DNA from: JANYCG01 sp031431035
GTDB taxonomy: Bacteria; Pseudomonadota; Gammaproteobacteria; Burkholderiales; Burkholderiaceae_C
Length of the DNA: 23,375 bases
NCBI GenBank assembly: GCA_031431035.1
Contig: JANPCR010000061.1
Coordinates: 1 to 23,375, forward strand
Direction: 5' to 3'
The notes beneath the pieces are model-generated. The model had not been told where the DNA came from. It made no database searches and saw nothing but the letters and a program-made list of their open reading frames with translations. Positions within the stretch are counted from its first letter, which is position 1; every line of letters starts with the position of its first letter. A program made the position numbers and the translations under genes. Shown here piece by piece: positions 14,601 to 22,404 of this stretch.

Positions 14601-17108
14601 TTAGGTCGCATTCACCTTGAACTGAGCGACCGATTCGTTCAGACGCTGCGCAAATTTCACCAGTGTTTCAGTCGCATTGGCCTGCAATGAAATGGCCGAA
14701 CTGGTTTGCGCAGTGCCGTCATTGATGACCTGCACGTTTTGCTGCAGTGTCTTCGACATTTCTTGCTGCTGCGCTGAAAACGACGCGATTTGACGCACCA
14801 GTTCGACCAGTTCATTGGTCGCGCTTTGAGTTTGAGTCATTTCCCGTCCGGCACGGCGGGCCAGTTCTGTTTGGGACACCACGTCAGAAATCAGCCGGTT
14901 CATTGTGATCAGAGTTTCATTGGTTTCAGCCTGAATGTTGCTCACCAGTTTTGCAATCTCGCCAGTCGCTTGACGCGAGCTGTCTGACAAACGCTGAACC
15001 TCCTGCGCCACCACCGCAAAGCCGCGCCCAGCTTCACCCGCAGTCGCGGCCTGCATGGAGGCATTCAGCGACAGCACATGGGTTCGCTCGGAAATCGTAT
15101 TGACGAGGGCTACGGCCGATGAAATTTCTTGAGAACGCTCACCAAGGCGTTTGAATCGCTTTTCAGTCTCCGAGATAATTTCGCGCAATGAATCCATGCC
15201 TCGCATGGAGCCTTCAACTGCCACCTGCGCAGCTCTGGTCGCCTCCGAGGTGCGCGCCGCCGCGACACCCGAAGCATTCGAAAGCTGCGCCACTTCAATC
15301 AGCTGTCTCGATGCGCCGCCCAGAGTAACACCCATGGAATCCAGCAAGGTGCGTTCTCGCTCAGCAGCGCTTTGTACCACCAAACCTTGTTGCTGCGCGG
15401 CCGACGCAGCCATTTGCACCTGGGCTGCAATCCGCTGAACTTCGATCACCGTAGTCCCTGTTTCATCCGCGAATTGATTCACTGACGAAGAAATGGTACC
15501 CACGATGTCGTCGGACACGATCGCGCGCACGGTCAAGTCTTTTTCAGACATAGCAAACACGGTTTGCAGCAGATTGATGGCGGAGTCATTGATTTTTTCG
15601 TTTTCATCCTGGGCTCTGCGCAAGGCGCCCAAGCGTTCATCCAGCATGGTATTCAGGGTGTTGCCCAAGTCTTCAATTTCGTCACCCGACTTAACCTGTG
15701 AGCGTACCGCGTCATCACCACCAGCCACCTTTTTTGCCATGGAAGCGAGGTCATTGACCGGTTGGGTGATGGTGCGCACAAAAAAGTAAGCTGCGGCACC
15801 GGCAGCAGCCAACACCGCCAGGGCAACGGCCAAGGTACGCAAAATTGTTTGATTTCGAAGCTCGGTTGCACCGGCTAACGCCTCGTCCTCGTCCTGCTCC
15901 GCCAGCACCGCCAGAGTCACACCATAGACTGTCAGCGGGGCATATGCCGAGAAAACGGGTGTTCCACGGTAGTCGTTGATAAGCGCAAAGCCAGATTTAC
16001 CGCCCAGTGCATCCTTTGCTGCTGGTGTGTCCACTTTCACAACGCCGATCGAAGTGCTCTTTTTGTCAGCAAGGGCCAGCAATGCAGGGGAAATTTTGCC
16101 TTCGCTACTCTTCAAAAAGCCTGCTTTGTCTTCCAACAGGAATCGGCTGTCGGTGCGCATCAAGCCGTCGGCGCCAACCAAATACGACTCGCCCGACTTA
16201 CCCAGCCCCTGATCTGCCCATTTCTTGTCCGCGGTCATGACAGCGGTGATCTTGTCCAGCGGAATTTGGGCAGCCAATACACCAATCAATTGCTCGCCTT
16301 CCATGATAGGCATTGCCACAAAGGCGGCTTGGTCGTCATACGACGCAAAATATCGCTGATAGTCGGACAAGGCGACACTGCCCGCTTTTCCAGCGGCCTT
16401 TGCTTTGCGGTAGACGACATCTAGCCCGGTCTTGGAGGCAATGCCGTCGTTCAGGTTGGATGTGAAGTCCAATTCCTTGAACACGGTATAGACCACTCTG
16501 TCCGTTTGTGGATCGATCAAAAAAATATCGTACAGAGACAGCCGCTCCTGAAAGGCCGAAAATGACGGGTGAAACTTAGAGTGCACAGCGGTGTAGGCAG
16601 ACTTTTCAGTGGCGTCCACCATCTTGTCCTTCTCGCCCAGCTTGTTCGGGTTGGCCACAATGAAAGCGTGTTGCAACAAGCTCTGAATGTCGTCTAAACC
16701 CGCTGCAAATTTGTCTTGTCCAGATGCTTTGCCCGGGTTGCGACGGGCGTATTCATCGGCGAATTGTTTGTCGTAAAAGGATTTCACCTCGTCACGAGTA
16801 AGGCGCAGGGCATCACCTTTGGGCACGTCAGCGCCAGAGGCTTGATAAGCTTGTTTGAGCGCCTTCATGCCATCGACTGCCGTTGTGCTGGCCGAAAACG
16901 CCTGCAAGCCACGAACAATGCCATTCAGATAATCCGTGACTTGCTGTTTGCGCACCTCTCGCAGGGAAGTCAGCTGGGACTGCACTGAGTCCGTCAAACT
17001 GGTTCGCGCCAATTGCACTGACCCACCGCCCACAAGCAACGAAGTGACAAGCACGGGCACCACCGCCAGCGTTGCTGCGCCCAAGAACATTTTTGTAGCA
17101 AGTTTCAT
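14601..17108 (-). CDS. PilJ-like methyl-accepting chemotaxis protein with large sensor domain
   Basis: An 835-residue chemoreceptor. TM1 is at about residues 7-28, followed by a periplasmic region of nearly 390 residues with dCache-like features (ESYLVGADGLMRTDSRF, and AFVAMPIMEGEQLIGVLAAQIP). TM2 is at about 421-441 (ALAVALAVLAAAGAAAYFF), then HAMP (TITQPVNDLASMAKKVAGGD). The signalling tip around 670-708 reads ERTHVLSLNASMQAATAGEAGRGFAVVAQEVQRLS, matching the PilJ-type tip rather than the usual ALNAAIEAARAGE. The sensor domain is far larger than in classical PilJ, so it probably binds a small-molecule ligand. It lies between the CheW-like and CheA-like genes of the same operon. Stop to next start spacing is about 50 nt. 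No C-terminal CheR-docking pentapeptide is present. Confidence 0.93.
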   Translation of the reverse strand: MKLATKMFLGAATLAVVPVLVTSLLVGGGSVQLARTSLTDSVQSQLTSLREVRKQQVTDYLNGIVRGLQAFSASTTAVDGMKALKQAYQASGADVPKGDALRLTRDEVKSFYDKQFADEYARRNPGKASGQDKFAAGLDDIQSLLQHAFIVANPNKLGEKDKMVDATEKSAYTAVHSKFHPSFSAFQERLSLYDIFLIDPQTDRVVYTVFKELDFTSNLNDGIASKTGLDVVYRKAKAAGKAGSVALSDYQRYFASYDDQAAFVAMPIMEGEQLIGVLAAQIPLDKITAVMTADKKWADQGLGKSGESYLVGADGLMRTDSRFLLEDKAGFLKSSEGKISPALLALADKKSTSIGVVKVDTPAAKDALGGKSGFALINDYRGTPVFSAYAPLTVYGVTLAVLAEQDEDEALAGATELRNQTILRTLAVALAVLAAAGAAAYFFVRTITQPVNDLASMAKKVAGGDDAVRSQVKSGDEIEDLGNTLNTMLDERLGALRRAQDENEKINDSAINLLQTVFAMSEKDLTVRAIVSDDIVGTISSSVNQFADETGTTVIEVQRIAAQVQMAASAAQQQGLVVQSAAERERTLLDSMGVTLGGASRQLIEVAQLSNASGVAAARTSEATRAAQVAVEGSMRGMDSLREIISETEKRFKRLGERSQEISSAVALVNTISERTHVLSLNASMQAATAGEAGRGFAVVAQEVQRLSDSSRQATGEIAKLVSNIQAETNETLITMNRLISDVVSQTELARRAGREMTQTQSATNELVELVRQIASFSAQQQEMSKTLQQNVQVINDGTAQTSSAISLQANATETLVKFAQRLNESVAQFKVNAT

Positions 17109-17143
17109 GCGATTCCTTAACTTTCAGTGTCTGCGAGGGTTTC

Positions 17144-17746
17144 TTAGCTTCGTTGGATTGCCAGGGACAAAACTGCAACCAATTCGTTCGCGCGGATTTC
17201 GTAAGCAATTTTGCCGTCGGCCTGAACGGCCAGGCCCCGACACAGATCAGCAAGTGCTTCGGGCAGAAGAGGCAGTTGGGTCATTTCCGAGCCCGCCGGC
17301 AGCGGTGCTCGTTCATAGGCGATCTGAAACGGCAAGCCTGAAAACAAAATGGCAAGAGCCTGCTCATTGCTGTCACCGATCCGCCCACCCAACAACAAGC
17401 GGTGCTGGCGGCCAATCGCTTCGGTTTTCGTCTCTGGTGCGAAATACCGACCCAGATCTACCACTGGGACAATCATGCCGTCGATGTTGGCGGCCCCGAC
17501 GAGCCATTCGGGCGCTTTGGGCACAGGCACCAAGTCAAACTGATCAACAATTTGGCTAACCCACTCATAACTGAATGCCAAGGGGAAGCCCCTGCACTGA
17601 ATGAGCTGCGCCATGGCTTCGCCCCATGCTTTTTCAGGCAATCCGGTGAAGACAGGAAAGTCCGCCAATGCGGGCTCGGATGAGACAGACATGCCGGGAG
17701 GCTCTGCCGCGCCATTTTTGTGGAGAGAGGTGGCAGGGGTATCCAC
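17144..17746 (-). CDS. CheW/PilI-like adaptor
   Basis: A 200-residue CheW-domain protein that should couple the adjacent chemoreceptor to the CheA-like kinase. The CheW fold covers about residues 45-195, with the typical WLVGAANIDGMIVPVVDLGRYF segment (G-N-x-x-G-x-I-x-P-V-x-D-L pattern) near 81-102. About 40 N-terminal residues are Pro/Ala-rich and probably disordered. The start is a GTG at 17746, only 4 nt after the stop of the receiver gene; ATG codon Met19 is an alternative. Neither has a clear Shine-Dalgarno. The length is slightly greater than canonical CheW and closer to PilI. Confidence 0.9.
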   Translation of the reverse strand: MDTPATSLHKNGAAEPPGMSVSSEPALADFPVFTGLPEKAWGEAMAQLIQCRGFPLAFSYEWVSQIVDQFDLVPVPKAPEWLVGAANIDGMIVPVVDLGRYFAPETKTEAIGRQHRLLLGGRIGDSNEQALAILFSGLPFQIAYERAPLPAGSEMTQLPLLPEALADLCRGLAVQADGKIAYEIRANELVAVLSLAIQRS

Positions 17747-17750
17747 AGCT

Positions 17751-18098
17751 TTAAAGGTGCGCCAGGATTTGGTCGGGTGTGTAAGGCTTGGTCACGTAAC
17801 CCTTGGCGCCCAGCATTTGAGCGAATACGCGGTCAACCTTTTGGTCTTTGCTGGTCACAAAAACGACCGGGATGTTCTTGCTGTCGGCATCTTGCTTGAG
17901 CTTGCGAGCCGTGCCAAAACCGTCCAGATCGGGCATATTCACGTCCAGCAAGATCAGGTCCGGCTTGTCTGCCTGCACTTTGGCAAGTGCCTCTATTCCT
18001 GACATTGCCACTGAAACTGAACAGCCCGCATCCTGAAGAATGCGCAGCAGATGCTTGCTGTCCACCGGGGAGTCATCAACGACGAGAACTTTTTTCAT
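17751..18098 (-). CDS. PilH/CheY-like single-domain response regulator
   Basis: A 115-residue stand-alone receiver: acidic pair Asp8/Asp9 (VLVVDDSPVD), phospho-acceptor Asp52 in LLDVNMPDLDGF, Thr82 in FVTSKD and Lys104 in VTKPY. It lacks an output domain. Its position just before the CheW-like gene matches pilH in Chp clusters, where PilH often acts as a phosphate sink for the kinase. AAGGAAA lies upstream of the ATG. Spacing to the upstream response regulator is 109 bp and to the next gene 4 bp. Confidence 0.93.
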   Translation of the reverse strand: MKKVLVVDDSPVDSKHLLRILQDAGCSVSVAMSGIEALAKVQADKPDLILLDVNMPDLDGFGTARKLKQDADSKNIPVVFVTSKDQKVDRVFAQMLGAKGYVTKPYTPDQILAHL

Positions 18099-18207
18099 TT
18101 TTTTCCTTAGTGGCGTTTGTTGCCGCGAGTTTCCAGGTAGCCGAATACGGCTTAGGCTACTTTAGGGCACCTACTTTGAAGACAGGGCGGTCAATTCTTC
18201 AGCGAAA

Positions 18208-19377
18208 TCATGGCGGGCGTCCAGAATTGCGCGTTGTGTAGGTCGAGGATGGAGGCAAGCGCTTGGACTCGCTCAGGTTCCCCGATTTCATTGTAGCTGC
18301 CCCATGTTTAGACAGAACCAACCCAAGCTGCTGCTCATTCAAAGGCTTGGTCAGGTAAGCATCACAGCCTGACATTGATCCCCTGATTTTGTCGATCGTG
18401 CCACCCCGGCTGGTCAACATCACCACCACCGGCACACTGGCCTGCTTGCTTCTGTTTTGCTTTATCGCCCGGCAGGTTTGGTAACCATCCAGACCCGCCA
18501 TCATCACGTCGAGAAAGACGAACTGGAAATCCTTCTGGGCGATCAAAGCCAGCGCCTCTTCACCACTGCGAGCCAATTGCGCCGTGTAACCGAAAACTCG
18601 CATGCGACTTTGCATAAATTTGAGAGCAACGTCACTGTCATCCACAATCAAAACGGTCTGCTTTGGGTCTTGAGTTGCGGGCGCGGCAGACATCGCAGCC
18701 GCGGCGAACCGACTTGGCAAGGTCACACCGGGCGGCGCGAAAGCAAGGCTGGTCGATGGTGACATCGCTGATGAAATTCCTGACGAATTTTCAAATGCCA
18801 CGGGTGCCTTGGGCGTTGCGAAGACATCATGCAAAGGCCATTGCTTGCTGCTTGGCTGGGTCGGTGTGGGGGTCAACGCGGCCGGACTCGGTAAAACAGG
18901 CGCAGACGGGGCCATGCCCTGAGCAGGGGCTGGCATCGGCCGCAACGGCATGGGCTGGGTGAAAGGGGTTGGTGGGTTTCTGCCCTGCATCAGCGGGGAT
19001 TGAAACGCACGACCCACCGGACTCGGCTGCGCGACTGGCGGCGGCGCAGTGCCCGCTGGCGATACCAATGCGTTCAGCGCCGTCAACATCGAAGTCAGCC
19101 GCAAAGGCCGATTCAGCAAAGGCCAACCAGTCCCAAGGTCAGAAGCCCCTACCACGACGATTTTTTTGCCACCAATGCGCCGACTTTTGATGTTGTCAAT
19201 ATCCTGAATGTCGCTCACATTCAGCAAAATGACCGAAGCGTCTTCCAATTCCGCGCAAACTGACCAAAAAGGCGCCTTGCGCGCGGCCAACCGAAAAAAT
19301 GTTTCAATGGTGGCCAGCTCGAAATTGGAAAATCCCGACGGATGAACCTTGTAATTTGCCAGCACGTTGATTGTCAT
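18208..19377 (-). CDS. Response regulator with N-terminal pseudo-receiver-like domain and proline-rich linker
   Basis: A 389-residue protein in the position of pilG. Residues 1-105 resemble a degenerate receiver (strand ASVILLNVSDI, then IVVVGASD and NRPLRLTSMLTALNAL, which mimics the KP-helix end of receivers) without a phosphorylatable Asp. Residues 106-235 are a Pro/Ala/Ser-rich, probably disordered linker. A canonical receiver follows: Asp246/247 (LIVDDSDV), Asp290 (VFLDVMM), Thr322 and Lys344 (LTKPLNEQQL). The last about 30 residues are atypical, low in hydrophobics, and a different frame there reads as more protein-like, so a frameshift near 18307 is possible. It is the first gene of the chemosensory operon. 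Known PilG is much shorter, so the N-terminal module may add a new interaction. Confidence 0.85.
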   Translation of the reverse strand: MTINVLANYKVHPSGFSNFELATIETFFRLAARKAPFWSVCAELEDASVILLNVSDIQDIDNIKSRRIGGKKIVVVGASDLGTGWPLLNRPLRLTSMLTALNALVSPAGTAPPPVAQPSPVGRAFQSPLMQGRNPPTPFTQPMPLRPMPAPAQGMAPSAPVLPSPAALTPTPTQPSSKQWPLHDVFATPKAPVAFENSSGISSAMSPSTSLAFAPPGVTLPSRFAAAAMSAAPATQDPKQTVLIVDDSDVALKFMQSRMRVFGYTAQLARSGEEALALIAQKDFQFVFLDVMMAGLDGYQTCRAIKQNRSKQASVPVVVMLTSRGGTIDKIRGSMSGCDAYLTKPLNEQQLGLVLSKHGAATMKSGNLSESKRLPPSSTYTTRNSGRPP

Positions 19378-19620
19378 AGTTGTCTAATTTCCGCCAATTT
19401 GATACCCAGCCGTTGGATGCATCTAGCAATTTATCTGAAATTCTCCTTTGCCGGACTAGAACCGGCCTCATTTGCAAATGGCAAATGCACATTTCGTGAC
19501 ACTTAGCGCAACTCCCGCCCTTTTTTTGACCTGAATAGCCAGAATACCGTTGCACTTTACCCACGTCGGGGGCTGCCAATGTTGACTTGCCTGGCCAATG
19601 CCATCTGATCATTTGGATAA

Positions 19621-19669
19621 TGCTATTATTTATATAGCATAAATTTCAATAAATTCGGGAGCTAGAGGC
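19621..19669 (+). repeat. Interspersed 49-nt element, copy 3
   Basis: It has perfect stem TGCTAT/ATAGCA around a 7-nt loop, a 14-nt spacer, and tail TTCGGGAGCTAGAGGC identical to copy 1. It lies 40 bp before the terminator-like palindrome in the divergent intergenic region. Confidence 0.8.
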
Positions 19670-19708
19670 ATATTTTATGCAGAATTTGGCCAAAATCAAC
19701 CACTTTTC

Positions 19709-19736
19709 AAAAAAAGAACCTGCAGGTTCTTTTTTT
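19709..19736. terminator. Perfect 28-bp palindrome with A7/T7 ends (bidirectional terminator-like)
   Basis: Seven As, GAACCTGCAGGTTC, then seven Ts form a perfect inverted repeat with a TGCA apex. The sequence satisfies intrinsic-terminator rules on both strands. It lies in a gene-free region 234 bp upstream of the export protein start, so it would stop a transcript starting further left, either an unrecognised small RNA or the leader of the polysaccharide operon. Confidence 0.75.
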
Positions 19737-19970
19737 CGAAAATTCAGGCAATTTGCACATTTTGAATCAAATTACAGGCGCGCCCGCCCCCTTGATTTGT
19801 GACTTTGGGGCAACACTGGCAGGCTAGAATCAATCCACATTTTGTAGCAGACCCGCTTTATTTCATGCTGGTTGCGTCCTGTCCTGATTCCTGTTGGGAC
19901 GATTTGCTGTCCTGATTTTCTGGTTCGTAGTTGCCATCGCTCACTTGGTCTTCATTGCCGCTCTTTGCAC

Positions 19971-22319
19971 ATGCTGAAATCAAACTGTTTGCGCCATTCC
20001 ATCGTCATATCAGCGGCCCTGCTGGGTCTAATTTGGGGTTCCGTTGTGCAGGCCCAAAGTACGCTGCCGGGTTACAACGCGCCCTCTGGCGCTATGCCAA
20101 GCGCACCCCTGAAACGCGCTGACACTGAGATGACTGGTTCAGGCGGCGGGCTGGTCGCACCTGCAACAGGCCAGGCAGGTTTCCAAAATGGCCTGGGCGC
20201 CAATGGCGACGCGAGCAAACCAGTCGCTGACCCGTCTGTTTTGGACGCCAATCGCCCTCGCCCACCCGTGCGCGACGCAGCACCCAGCCAATTTCAGCGC
20301 TTTGTGCAAGAAACCACCGGCAGACTCTTGCCCATGTTCGGCCGTGAACTCTTCAGTTCACCGCAAACCTATGCGGCCGACACCGCCTTACCCGCGCCCG
20401 CTGACTACCTGCTTGGTCCAGGTGACGAAGTTCGCCTGCAAGTTTGGGGACCCATCGACTTCAATACCAGTTTGACGCTGGACCGAAACGGCCAGGTCAA
20501 CCTGCCCAAAGCCGGAGTTGTCACCTTAGCGGGCGTTCCCGTGCGCGACCTTGAAAAAGTGTTGCGTGGCCATTTGGGCAAGGTTTTCACCAATTTCAGC
20601 GCCAACGCCACCTTGGGTCGCCTGCGCGGCATACAAGTTTATGTGGTGGGCCAAGCCCAGCAACCAGGCACGTTTCATGTGTCCAGCTTAAGCACGTTGG
20701 TTAACGCACTTTTTGCCAGCGGCGGCCCCAACGCGAATGGGTCCATGCGCAACATTGAGCTCAAGCGCAATGGCAAAACCATCAGCACCATTGATTTGTA
20801 CGACTTCATCGCGCGCGGCGTTAAAACCGGCGATGTGCCGCTGATGTCGGGTGACGTCATCGTCATCCCCAGCGTCGGGCCACGCATTGCCGTCGCGGGC
20901 GCTTTTGACCAGGCCGCCATTTTTGAGTTGAAAAACGGCGCCTCGACCATTGCCGACATATTGGCTCTGGGCGGCGGCGTCCCTGCACTTGCAACCAGCC
21001 AAAAAGCCCTGCTGGAGCGCATCGCCCGCGACAGCACGCCACCGCGCCGAGTGGAAGAGCTGGTTTTGAATGAACATGGTTTGCGCCAGCCCCTGCGCGA
21101 TGGCGACGTGCTGACGCTGCTTGCCATCAGCCCAGCCTTTGGCAATGCCGTGACCCTGCAAGGCACGGTGGCCATGCCCTTGCGCTATCGCTGGTTTGAG
21201 GGCATGAAGATTCTGGATTTGATCCCCGAGCGCGAAGCCCTGATCACCAGCGACTATTACAAACGCAAAAACCTGCTGGTTCAGCAGAACAACGACGCCG
21301 CCAAAGAAGCTGGCGGCAAAGTCACAGACCGCGTGCGCAGCATCGTTGACCAAATCAACTGGGAATACGCGGTTATTGAGCGGATTGACCGCAACAAACT
21401 GAGCAACGAGCTGATTCCGTTTAACCTGGGCAAAGCCGTTTTGCAGCGCGACCCGGCGCACAACTTGACCCTGCAATCGGGCGACGTCGTCACCATTCTG
21501 AGCCAAAGTGACCTGCGCCTGCCGCAAGATAAGCAAACCCGTTTGGTTCGGATTGAAGGTGAAGTTGCCGCGCCTGGCGTTTACCAAACCCTGCCCGGCG
21601 AAACGCTGCCTGAGTTGATCAAACGGGTAGGCGGCATCACGCCACGCGCCTACGTGTTTGGCACTGAACTCAACCGCGAATCGGTTCGCGTGCGTCAGCA
21701 AGAAAATCTGGACACACTCACCCGCCGGCTTGAAGCCCAAGCCCAATCCCAAGTCAGCGCGGTTGTATCAAACCGGGGTGCTGAAAACGCAGCGCAAACC
21801 CAAGCGATTCAAATGCAGCAGCAAGCGCAAGTCAAAAGCCAAATCGAACGTCTCAAAACTCTTAAAAGCAATGGCCGTATTGCTCTGGAACTTGACCCCC
21901 AAAACCAATCACTGCCCGCGTTGGCGCTGGAAGACGGTGACCGAATCCACGTGCCGCCCGTGCCCGGTTTTGTCGCCGCTTTTGGCTCGGTCAACAATGA
22001 AAACGCCTTCATCTACAAACCCAGCAAAACGGTAGGCGATGTCTTGAAAACTGCAGGTTTGACTGAAGACGCAGAACCGTCGCAGGCTTTTGTACTTCGT
22101 GCAGATGGCAGCATCATTGCCAGGCGCGACCTGAGCGGCTTTTTTGGTGGCAATTTCGAAGCCATACGCGTTTTGCCAGGCGACACAGTCGTTGTGCCTG
22201 CGCAAATCGACCGCGAAAGCCGTTACAACATCGTCACCCGCGCCTTCAAAGACTGGACCCAGATTTTGGCTAACTTTGGCTTGGGCTTTGCCGCCATCAA
22301 GTCCATCAGCAAGCTGTGA
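19971..22319 (+). CDS. Wza-like polysaccharide export protein with multiple SLBB domains
   Basis: A 782-residue outer-membrane polysaccharide export (OPX) protein that should form the secretion channel for a capsule or exopolysaccharide. The ATG at 19971 is chosen because it yields a clear signal peptide (hydrophobic core IVISAALLGLIWGSV, cleavage near VQA-Q at 28/29); a TTG at 19872 would add 33 unlikely residues. No lipobox is present, unlike E. coli Wza. The poly-export domain begins with DYLLGPGDEVRLQVWG (about 143-225). SLBB-like beta-grasp segments follow at about 223-253, 305-340, 394-420, 526-557 and 667-697. A Gln/Ala-rich predicted coiled coil (about 573-637) interrupts the later ones. 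The protein is about twice the size of E. coli Wza, like the larger SLBB-type exporters. It is followed by a Wzz-type gene. Confidence 0.92.
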   Translation: MLKSNCLRHSIVISAALLGLIWGSVVQAQSTLPGYNAPSGAMPSAPLKRADTEMTGSGGGLVAPATGQAGFQNGLGANGDASKPVADPSVLDANRPRPPVRDAAPSQFQRFVQETTGRLLPMFGRELFSSPQTYAADTALPAPADYLLGPGDEVRLQVWGPIDFNTSLTLDRNGQVNLPKAGVVTLAGVPVRDLEKVLRGHLGKVFTNFSANATLGRLRGIQVYVVGQAQQPGTFHVSSLSTLVNALFASGGPNANGSMRNIELKRNGKTISTIDLYDFIARGVKTGDVPLMSGDVIVIPSVGPRIAVAGAFDQAAIFELKNGASTIADILALGGGVPALATSQKALLERIARDSTPPRRVEELVLNEHGLRQPLRDGDVLTLLAISPAFGNAVTLQGTVAMPLRYRWFEGMKILDLIPEREALITSDYYKRKNLLVQQNNDAAKEAGGKVTDRVRSIVDQINWEYAVIERIDRNKLSNELIPFNLGKAVLQRDPAHNLTLQSGDVVTILSQSDLRLPQDKQTRLVRIEGEVAAPGVYQTLPGETLPELIKRVGGITPRAYVFGTELNRESVRVRQQENLDTLTRRLEAQAQSQVSAVVSNRGAENAAQTQAIQMQQQAQVKSQIERLKTLKSNGRIALELDPQNQSLPALALEDGDRIHVPPVPGFVAAFGSVNNENAFIYKPSKTVGDVLKTAGLTEDAEPSQAFVLRADGSIIARRDLSGFFGGNFEAIRVLPGDTVVVPAQIDRESRYNIVTRAFKDWTQILANFGLGFAAIKSISKL

Positions 22320-22404
22320 TGCCCGACTGCTGGCCTTGCCCTCGAGACTCAGGCGGTTTGGCTGCCTGCGTCGCTGGCCTTGAACCTTCCATTGATCGCC
22401 ACCC

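Larger units (their letters stand above)
19378..19970. other. Long divergent intergenic region between the chemosensory operon and the polysaccharide locus
   Basis: This 593-bp AT-rich stretch contains the two divergent promoter regions, interspersed repeat copy 3 (19621-19669) and the perfect palindrome 19709-19736. A 12-bp palindrome CATTTGCAAATG (19469-19480) and a small stem-loop (19450-19466) sit 70-100 bp upstream of the response-regulator start and could be regulatory. TAGAAT at 19825-19830 is a possible -10 for the export gene, with no good -35. No small gene is supported. Confidence 0.6.

Noticed and set aside
18138..18162. Short hairpin (AGCCG/CGGCT, GTAGCC/GGCTAC) between the two receiver genes
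   Set aside because: The stems are short and mutually exclusive, with no U-tract; not distinguishable from chance.
19446..19470. tRNA T-arm-like stem-loop (GCCGG with 7-nt loop) on the minus strand
   Set aside because: No matching acceptor, D-arm or anticodon arm and no CCA end; the loop lacks the purine expected after TTC.
19525..19565. Weak sigma-28-like sequence (TAAA with GCTATTC-like -10) upstream of the response regulator on the minus strand
   Set aside because: The -10 half matches the FliA consensus poorly and the spacing is off, so it is not reported as a promoter.
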